Assembly (NCBI GenBank): GCA_047634635.1
Contig: JBLIIE010000132.1
Location: 1-14,200, forward strand
Reading direction: 5' to 3'
Length of the DNA: 14,200 nucleotides
Source of the DNA: Granulosicoccus sp047634635
GTDB lineage: Bacteria; Pseudomonadota; Gammaproteobacteria; Granulosicoccales; Granulosicoccaceae
A program made the position numbers and the translations under genes. The notes under the pieces were generated by a model that made no database searches, was not told where the DNA came from, and worked only from the letters and a program-made list of their open reading frames with translations. Below are positions 1 to 6,064 of this stretch, piece after piece (within the stretch, counting starts at the first letter, position 1; each line of letters begins with the position of its first letter).

Positions 1-839
1 TCAGAGTCGCTTGCTTCATAATACTTACCGCCTCCTGCAGCCGCAACATCTTGAAGATAATCACTGCGGATGTCGAATCCGATGGTATAGGTAGTAATAT
101 TCTGCTTTCCGGGAAACCCATGAGTAGATTTATGGTCAGTGTCGTAAAGATGCTTAGCAAATTCAATACCGCAGAGTTCAGCTTCACGTGTACGTCCGCT
201 GCCTTTGACACTACGCTCAATCGACTCACAGGCAGTAATAGGCGTTGAGTCCTTAATCCCTTGACTAAAATCAAAAGTGGCAGCTCCATCAGACAGAAGA
301 ATGATGTGATTGTTCTGGCACTGGCCAACCATTGGACTAGTGTAGCTACCACTCCCCAAGCTTTTTAAACCACCGGTCATAGCCATCGCAGCCTCGTAAT
401 GCGCAGCGACTAGCGGTGTTCCTAAAACCAGGTTTTCTCTAGTAAGTGTGTCGACAGCATTTCTGAGTGCCTGGCGATGTTCTTCCGGATTGATATTAGT
501 AAAGTCAGATAAAAGCTTGCCCCCCTCACTCCATGATCGAGACTTATCGCCCTTAACGGGTGTCGCAAAATTCATCAGGCCAATATTAATGTTGCTGGTG
601 TCACTGATGATTTTATTCATAGCGACTCTCAGATTGTCTATTTTATTTTGGTGTTTCATGGATAAGGAATCATCCAAGATAAACAATACATTCGGAAATG
701 TTTCTGGTGTATCTCTGGCTTGTGCAAAAAATATCTCAGTATCGTCAGCGTAAGCAACTGAGAAAACGGACAACACGCTTAACAGGCAAGAGCATGTCAA
801 TATTTGGAATTTACGCAAGCAAACGAGTGACTTAAACAT
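1..839 (-). CDS. PilY1-like von Willebrand factor A protein, 3' end missing (pilY1-like B)
   Basis: The left window edge cuts this gene; 279 codons are visible without a stop. The first 31 residues form a Sec signal peptide ending AYA, followed by mature DDTEIFF, so the protein should be exported. A VWA domain begins near residue 50: VLFILDDSLSM gives the metal-site DxSxS (D56, S58, S60), T141 supplies the next metal ligand, and LLSDG carries D184. The domain continues through ITTYTIGFDIRSDYL near 248-262. It is a clear paralog of the complete protein at 1923-4820, which is why I call it PilY1-like; its own C-terminal propeller is out of view. The ATG at 839 was chosen because it leaves a compact signal peptide. 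An in-frame ATG at 866 adds nine residues, and neither start has a good Shine-Dalgarno. The VWA export assignment is strong; the PilY1 role is inferred from the paralog. Confidence 0.85.
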   Translation of the reverse strand, partial: MFKSLVCLRKFQILTCSCLLSVLSVFSVAYADDTEIFFAQARDTPETFPNVLFILDDSLSMKHQNKIDNLRVAMNKIISDTSNINIGLMNFATPVKGDKSRSWSEGGKLLSDFTNINPEEHRQALRNAVDTLTRENLVLGTPLVAAHYEAAMAMTGGLKSLGSGSYTSPMVGQCQNNHIILLSDGAATFDFSQGIKDSTPITACESIERSVKGSGRTREAELCGIEFAKHLYDTDHKSTHGFPGKQNITTYTIGFDIRSDYLQDVAAAGGGKYYEASDS

Positions 840-1008
840 CGCAGGTTCAAAACAATTAGAAAACATGGGCACGTAGACCGCTATTCACCAGATATAGGTA
901 ACAACTCGCTTCACTTATCATGCCGCAAATAACAAGCTTGAGATTATGGCGTTACATATTTCCCTAACTGGCAGTAATCTGGAGTTCTTGACAAACCATT
1001 AGAATAGT

Positions 1009-1022
1009 CAGAGACGTCTCTG
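1009..1022. promoter_or_regulatory. 14-bp perfect palindrome in the 244-bp gap upstream of pilY1-like B
   Basis: The gap 840-1083 contains no gene. Its clearest structure is the perfect palindrome CAGAGACGTCTCTG. It lies about 170 bp upstream of the 839 start and 62 bp beyond the stop of the NERD gene. There is no T-tract on either side, so it does not look like an intrinsic terminator; a dimeric regulator site is one possibility. A TATAAT hexamer lies at 1075-1080 on the minus strand but lacks a matching -35. I see no convincing promoter for pilY1-like B, which could be read through from the genes upstream. Confidence 0.3.
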
Positions 1023-1083
1023 TAGCTATGCTTTTAGCTCTCAGCTCAATTATGACTGTCAGATAACACAATAAATTATAAGG

Positions 1084-1809
1084 TTAAACTGCCAGCACTT
1101 TCTCAGATTCACTCTCCAACAAGTGCGATGGGTATATAGGTGAATGCTGGCGCACCAACAGTGTAGCCAGCTCCCTAAACGCATCGCCCGATAGACGCCT
1201 ACGCAATAAACCCGACCCAAATCGATTCGAGTCACAGAGGTTCGCAAAAAAAGCCTCGCTGGAATACATACCCACATCAGTGATTCGCAGCCTCACATCC
1301 TTTTTAGCGGAGTCAATGCCAACCAAAACTCCACCACGAACAGGAGTATTCAACTTAAAGCCAAATCGCTTTGGAAGCCAGCCAATAGATTCAAGGCTGG
1401 ATTTCAACAGGCGAACATCCTTAGCCATTTTACTGAGCGGCGATGTGATTATTTTTTTCTTGGTAGTACTTAATACCTTGTACTGCTCATTTTCAGCACG
1501 CTCAATCTGACAATTCAAATAACGTGTATCCAGACACACAATCTGAACTGAATTATGAACAAGCACATGATTTATCTGGATTGCGTGACTGCCCACTCGC
1601 ATACGCAAATCATGTATGACCGCCCAGTCCTCCCGTTGTGCAAAATAAAAATCTACTAGCTCAGTGGCACGCTGGGTTGTTGAGTCAGCGCGAAGTCTCG
1701 AGGCAGCACTAATACAAGCGTTCCTTTTTAAAACATCACGCGTTGTAGCTGATTGCTCTTCCAAAGCCTGGATAACCTCAAATTGAGCATCTCTTTTTTT
1801 GACAATCAT
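1084..1809 (-). CDS. NERD (nuclease-related domain) protein with altered active-site residues
   Basis: This 241-residue protein has no signal peptide or membrane segment and is probably cytoplasmic. Residues about 50-170 match the NERD fold: WAVIHDLRMRVG (62-73), then AIQINHVLVHNSVQIVCLDTR (76-96), then SPLSKMAKDVRLLKSSLE and the RFGFKLNTP-VLVGID segment (123-166). NERD proteins are related to restriction-type nucleases and normally read QIDH followed by an ExK-type ETK. Here these are QINH (N80) and LDTR (D94, R96), so all three expected acid/base positions carry conservative changes. The C-terminal 70 residues show no zinc-finger cysteines and no domain I recognise. The ATG start has only a weak ribosome site. 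It lies between two PilY1-like genes on the same strand, 113 bp downstream of one and 244 bp upstream of the other. Family assignment rests on remembered motif pattern; function is unknown. Confidence 0.75.
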   Translation of the reverse strand: MIVKKRDAQFEVIQALEEQSATTRDVLKRNACISAASRLRADSTTQRATELVDFYFAQREDWAVIHDLRMRVGSHAIQINHVLVHNSVQIVCLDTRYLNCQIERAENEQYKVLSTTKKKIITSPLSKMAKDVRLLKSSLESIGWLPKRFGFKLNTPVRGGVLVGIDSAKKDVRLRITDVGMYSSEAFFANLCDSNRFGSGLLRRRLSGDAFRELATLLVRQHSPIYPSHLLESESEKVLAV

Positions 1810-1849
1810 GTTCCACGGGAAACTACTCTGACTAGAGTTTACTGTGGCG

Positions 1850-1863
1850 ACGGGTGTACCCGT
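1850..1863. promoter_or_regulatory. Short inverted repeat between pilY1-like A and the NERD gene
   Basis: The 113-bp gap 1810-1922 holds the inverted repeat ACGGGT-GT-ACCCGT. A weaker one, ACTCT-GACT-AGAGT, lies at 1825-1838, nearer the NERD start. Neither is followed by a run of T on the minus strand, so neither is a good rho-independent terminator. They could be operator half-sites or chance. I found no firm promoter here, and read-through from pilY1-like A into the NERD gene is plausible. Confidence 0.2.
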
Positions 1864-1922
1864 GAAATGTCATACTAAAGATGCGTTTTGAGAACTGAAT
1901 AGCGAATATAGTGCTGTAATGA

Positions 1923-4820
1923 TCACTCAGCCGCTATTTCAGCTGGAGTTTTTGGCCCTCTATGCTTATCTACCCAATAGGTTCTTCGAGTCAATTCCGA
2001 AAACTCTATTCCCTGAAGCTCTTCTGTTCCAATTAGAACTGTCGAATTAACATCGTCACCACTCTGAGCGATGATCGCTATAGCTGCCGGAGCGATACCT
2101 TTGATATTTAGAGCCTTCCTACGATTATCCTTATCAAATTCCGTAACCTCATCATGGTCAGATGCGGCACGTCCAGCTACTAAAACAGGATCTCCATTTG
2201 TAACTTTGACAACGTACGCATAGCTCGTTCCAGTTGCTGGTTCACAGGGACTAGGTGCAGGCCCGGGAGCATACGAGGTAAATATCAATTGATTGTTAAT
2301 AGTGATACTTTTACTTAGAACTTTTTCACCAGATAGTTCCATCTGGATATACCAACCATAGGGAACATTACCCAAAGGATTCCCCCCACTGTTCGTAACG
2401 TCCACTAAGTCATCATCCTTTATTGCTCGATAAAACGCACCATCCCTGCGCCCATAGTCACCGGTTACTCGAAATGGAGTGCTGTCACGGATCATATAGA
2501 AGCGATCGTTAATTTGCTCATTAAGCGGGTGTGCTCGCCAACCGGAACCAATACTTACAGACAAGAACCTTTCTCCTTCCTGATTGATAAGTGCTACGTC
2601 CGGTTCGTTATAGAATCGTATGGAATCGGTACTTGTCCCACCACCTAGATCTGCCATGACACCACCGTCAACCAAATCTGTAACCGAGTCTGATCTACTA
2701 TGATACTGCTTGATGTCGAAACGCCAAACCTGGCCACCCATGTCACCAACGTACATTCTGTCTGCCAATCCGTTGCCGTCAGTATCTAGCACTCTAATAT
2801 CTGAAGGAATGCTGTAGGCCATGTCATCCCATTTATTGACCGGCTCTGCCTGCCAGATCTTATCTCCACTCACAGCATCAACGATGTAAACCGTATTCCC
2901 ATAACTGTCAGTACGTCTCGCTGTACCGAGCTCTTTATCTTGATCTGGATTATACCCACCTCCAAAAATGAGAACATCTCTAAGATCACCTTTAAACATT
3001 ATTTTGGTCTTTACCGGCTTTGACCATGTTTGACCAAGTCGATCGAAATCTCCACTTCCTCCTTCAATTTGCCATATATATTTTGGTTTATTAGGCTTGG
3101 TCACATCAAATGCATAATAGTTTCTGCCTCCACGACGCATACCAACATACAGGTATACTTTCTCGTTGCCATCGACAATCCCGTTCTTAATTGGTCCGTG
3201 ATCGTCATGCCAAACTGTGATATTTCCGTCCAGACCATAGGTGCGTTTTGTACTTTCTTCATTGATATAAAACGTCTCTAGATTACTCAATAACTCCTTG
3301 GGAATAAAAGAGAATATTTCCTTCCCACTACTACTCTTGATAGCGTGTAGAAACCCTTCGTTCGTTGCAAAATACACTACCGGGCCATTTGAATAATTTA
3401 CTATGGCAGGCGTTGAGTGCAACGGATCACCGATGTGTGGCCTGATACCACTCGTATTAGAAACTTCGTTTTCATTTTTTTCGTCATACCCTCGCGCCCA
3501 ACGCAAGACAGCGTCTCTATTCGCTAAGGGAAAATAGCTCGACGTGATTCCTTCATTAAGTATATGAACCTCGTGCCTGTAATCCCGGTTACGTTTTTTA
3601 AGTGTTACGGGACCATTGTTAATATCACCTAAGTAGGTGAAAACCTTACGGCGGCTTGAACCTTCTAAAGGCCGCAATGCTAGTTTACCAGCCACCCCCC
3701 CTAAACCCACTTCCTTTCCATCAATCGAGTTACTCCAAAAACTTTGGGCTGAATCTTTAAAGAAACCGGTATTCAGATCTACAGCTTCATTCTGGTTCTT
3801 ATCCAGAATTTTGATAGAGCCCCCAGACAAACCCAATTGATACCGCTTCATATTCCCAACCCAGGCTGCGAAAGGCTGTGGTTTGAAAAGAGAGAAGTAC
3901 AGATCATTACCCACAGTAAGTCGATTTGATTGGCTAACCGATCTGGCCGGTGCTACGAAGGTTGTATCTATCTCTGATACCTTCCCCAGAATATTTTCAA
4001 AAACAGCAGTTAACTCACCAGCCGTCTCAGCTTCGAAATAGGTACCTCCACCCTCAGTTGCTAGATCAGACAGGAAGTTGCTTCTGATATTGAATCCGAT
4101 GGTATAGGTAGTGATGTTCTGCTCTCCATCCAGATTCAACATTTGATCTTCGCTTTTAAGATATCTGGCCAACTCAACACCACAGGCTTCATCAGAATCA
4201 TTATTTTCACAGCTCGAGACACCGACCAGCTGCTTGATGGCGGAAGTATCCTTGCCCCTGGTGGCCTGACCATCAGACAAAATTACAATATGATTGCTTT
4301 GACACTCCCCAACGATCGGGCTAGTGTAGTTAGCTGAACCAAATTCTATGGACCCGCCTCTCATTGCCATAGCAGCCTCATAGTAGGTGCGAACAATAGG
4401 TGTCCATGTGTAGGCGTCCATGTCTCTGACGACTCTCTTCATCCTACGTCGTGCGCGCCGCTCTTCTACATTAGTAACTGGGTACACAAGACGCCCGCCA
4501 TGCAAGGGCCAATTGGTAAAGTTCATCATTCCGATATTGACGTCGGTCACAGAATCGATGATGGTATTCATGGCGGTTTTCATATTCGCTAGTTTGGTCC
4601 CCCTCATCGACCCGGAGTTATCTAGAACGAATAGAACATTTGGAACTGATTCAGTTTCGTCTGTTACTTCAGAGAAAAATATTTCAGTATCATCTGCCTG
4701 CACGACAGGCAAAAAGCATGTAGCTGCAATAACACAACAGAAACTGATGGGATTCAGCATTGATCGAAACGACGGCACGCCGAAAGTTACATTATTTTTG
4801 AAATAAGGGAAAAATGACAT
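1923..4820 (-). CDS. PilY1-like protein: secreted VWA domain plus C-terminal beta-propeller (pilY1-like A)
   Basis: A complete 965-residue exported protein of the type IV pilus tip/biogenesis factor PilY1 family. A signal peptide ends near residue 42 (PVVQA, then DDTEIFF). The VWA domain has metal-site residues D67, S69 and S71 (VLFVLDNSGSM), T140 and D183 (ILSDG). The C-terminal half carries PilY1 propeller features: GDPLHSTPAIV (464-474), VVYFATNEGFLHAI, LYVGMRRGGRNYYAFDV, and an EF-hand-like calcium loop DTDGNGLAD (679-687), the counterpart of the calcium site of Pseudomonas PilY1. It is shorter than Pseudomonas PilY1 (about 1160 residues). The ATG at 4820 is preferred; a TTG at 4838 would add six residues, and an ATG at 4760 would give a shorter but still complete signal peptide. 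None has a strong Shine-Dalgarno. No minor pilin genes lie beside it, unlike the usual pilV-W-X-Y1 operon. Family confident; pilus role inferred. Confidence 0.92.
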   Translation of the reverse strand: MSFFPYFKNNVTFGVPSFRSMLNPISFCCVIAATCFLPVVQADDTEIFFSEVTDETESVPNVLFVLDNSGSMRGTKLANMKTAMNTIIDSVTDVNIGMMNFTNWPLHGGRLVYPVTNVEERRARRRMKRVVRDMDAYTWTPIVRTYYEAAMAMRGGSIEFGSANYTSPIVGECQSNHIVILSDGQATRGKDTSAIKQLVGVSSCENNDSDEACGVELARYLKSEDQMLNLDGEQNITTYTIGFNIRSNFLSDLATEGGGTYFEAETAGELTAVFENILGKVSEIDTTFVAPARSVSQSNRLTVGNDLYFSLFKPQPFAAWVGNMKRYQLGLSGGSIKILDKNQNEAVDLNTGFFKDSAQSFWSNSIDGKEVGLGGVAGKLALRPLEGSSRRKVFTYLGDINNGPVTLKKRNRDYRHEVHILNEGITSSYFPLANRDAVLRWARGYDEKNENEVSNTSGIRPHIGDPLHSTPAIVNYSNGPVVYFATNEGFLHAIKSSSGKEIFSFIPKELLSNLETFYINEESTKRTYGLDGNITVWHDDHGPIKNGIVDGNEKVYLYVGMRRGGRNYYAFDVTKPNKPKYIWQIEGGSGDFDRLGQTWSKPVKTKIMFKGDLRDVLIFGGGYNPDQDKELGTARRTDSYGNTVYIVDAVSGDKIWQAEPVNKWDDMAYSIPSDIRVLDTDGNGLADRMYVGDMGGQVWRFDIKQYHSRSDSVTDLVDGGVMADLGGGTSTDSIRFYNEPDVALINQEGERFLSVSIGSGWRAHPLNEQINDRFYMIRDSTPFRVTGDYGRRDGAFYRAIKDDDLVDVTNSGGNPLGNVPYGWYIQMELSGEKVLSKSITINNQLIFTSYAPGPAPSPCEPATGTSYAYVVKVTNGDPVLVAGRAASDHDEVTEFDKDNRRKALNIKGIAPAAIAIIAQSGDDVNSTVLIGTEELQGIEFSELTRRTYWVDKHRGPKTPAEIAAE

Positions 4821-5014
4821 AGAAATTGACTTTCGCAATTTGATTAAAATGGATACCCATTAAACGTGCCGTATCATCAAAGATGTATCCAGACACCGTT
4901 ACAGTCCGTCACATCCTATGCTCAGCTGTGCGCAACCACACAGTTCACAGTCCAAACTTTAGTCTATTTCGTAAATTGACATTTTACTAAACACAAAAAC
5001 GATCACAAGCTGAC
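4821..5014. promoter_or_regulatory. Divergent intergenic region between pilY1-like A and the dehydrogenase
   Basis: Both flanking genes start outward from this 194-bp stretch, so it must contain promoters in both directions. A 7-bp inverted pair, TGGATAC at 4850-4856 and GTATCCA at 4885-4891, has centres 35 bp apart and sits just upstream of pilY1-like A. It might be a regulator site. A consensus TTGACA occurs at 4976-4981 on the plus strand, but no -10 fits before the dehydrogenase start. I cannot place either promoter exactly. Confidence 0.4.
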
Positions 5015-6064
5015 ATGAACAAGACTTTGCTGGATAACCTGATCGAACGCACTATAGTTCCCAGCTTCTCAAGTGTTGGCGCACGCATTAGAAAGCGTCT
5101 GTTCAATTGGTCAGAATTAGAATCCTATGATCTGCAGGGTCATGTAACCGTTATTACTGGCGGCACATCAGGTATCGGTAAACACGCTGCGTTACTGTAC
5201 GCACAACTTGGGGCTACACTAGTCATTGTTGGGCGCGACAAGAGAAAAACAGAATTACTTGTTGAAAAACTAAAAAAAGACACAGATAACGAATCAATAT
5301 TTTCAGTTATTGGTGATCTGGGGCTACGTGAGGATGTTCATCAGATAGCAAGCGAAATCGCCTCTCGATTCCCCATTATTCACATATTGGCGCACAACGC
5401 AGGAGCCTTGTTTAATACGCGTAAACGCGCAACCAATGGAACAGATCTTGGTGTTGAACTAATGGTGTCCACGCCGTTTCTGTTAACAGGTTTACTTTTG
5501 CCCCAACTGATTGCCGCCTCAACTCAACAGACTGCTAGCAAAGCAGCCATTTCCGCCTCCCAGAATTACCTATATCAGCCAGCACGAGTTCTTACGATGA
5601 GTTCCGGGGGGATGTACACCGAATCACTGACGGTTTCCGGGCTCGAGATGGACGATGACAATTATCAGGGTGCACAACAGTACGCACGCGCGAAACGGGC
5701 ACAGGTTGTCCTCAATGAAATGTGGGCGGAAAGAGTCCCAGCGAACAACGTAGTTTTTCATTCACTGCATCCAGGATGGGTAAAAACACCCGGAATTACT
5801 GAAGCACTACCAGGTTTTTCAAAAATACTCAGCCCACTCGGACTCTTACGAACACCCCGTGAAGGTGCCGATTCACTGGTATGGCTAAGTGCTGATAAAA
5901 AGGCAAAAAGCTATACCGGTAAATTTTGGCACGACCGAGCCATTCGAGCTATCGATATGAGCAATAAAACTCGTCAGGCCGACACACCGGAAAGACGTGC
6001 TAGATTATGGCTATGGTGTGAAAATAAAACAGACTGGCACTTTGGAAATTTTACCTTTAACTGA
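5015..6064 (+). CDS. Short-chain dehydrogenase/reductase (SDR) family oxidoreductase
   Basis: A 349-residue NAD(P)-dependent oxidoreductase of the classical SDR type. The Rossmann fold has the cofactor motif TGGTSGIG (48-55), GRD at 73-75 (the arginine hints at NADP), D101 and NAG (128-130). The catalytic residues are the serine in MSSGG (196-197) and Y223/K227 in YARAK; HPGWVKTPG follows at 252-260. About 40 residues precede the fold and about 45 follow it, as in DHRS12-like SDRs, which the sequence resembles (SSGGMYT, HPGWVKTPG). The substrate is unknown. A polar, alanine/serine/glutamine-rich stretch at about 167-188 (AASTQQTASKAAISASQ) looks inserted between helix 5 and the catalytic-serine strand. 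It is the only rightward gene in the window, and its stop overlaps the end of the leftward GGDEF/EAL gene by 8 bp. The ATG start lacks a strong Shine-Dalgarno. The SDR call is firm; the subfamily is tentative. Confidence 0.93.
   Translation: MNKTLLDNLIERTIVPSFSSVGARIRKRLFNWSELESYDLQGHVTVITGGTSGIGKHAALLYAQLGATLVIVGRDKRKTELLVEKLKKDTDNESIFSVIGDLGLREDVHQIASEIASRFPIIHILAHNAGALFNTRKRATNGTDLGVELMVSTPFLLTGLLLPQLIAASTQQTASKAAISASQNYLYQPARVLTMSSGGMYTESLTVSGLEMDDDNYQGAQQYARAKRAQVVLNEMWAERVPANNVVFHSLHPGWVKTPGITEALPGFSKILSPLGLLRTPREGADSLVWLSADKKAKSYTGKFWHDRAIRAIDMSNKTRQADTPERRARLWLWCENKTDWHFGNFTFN

Noticed and set aside
448..753. Rightward 101-codon open frame
   Set aside because: It lies antisense within the pilY1-like B coding region, which has signal peptide and VWA motifs; this frame has no recognisable domain.
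988..993. Consensus TTGACA on the plus strand in the 840-1083 gap
   Set aside because: No -10 element lies at 16-18 bp, and no rightward gene follows.
4836..4838. TTG start for pilY1-like A
   Set aside because: It adds only six residues and has no Shine-Dalgarno; the ATG at 4820 gives an adequate signal peptide.
4976..4981. Consensus TTGACA upstream of the dehydrogenase
   Set aside because: A correctly spaced -10 would overlap 4999-5004, which reads ACGATC, and leaves almost no leader before the start codon.
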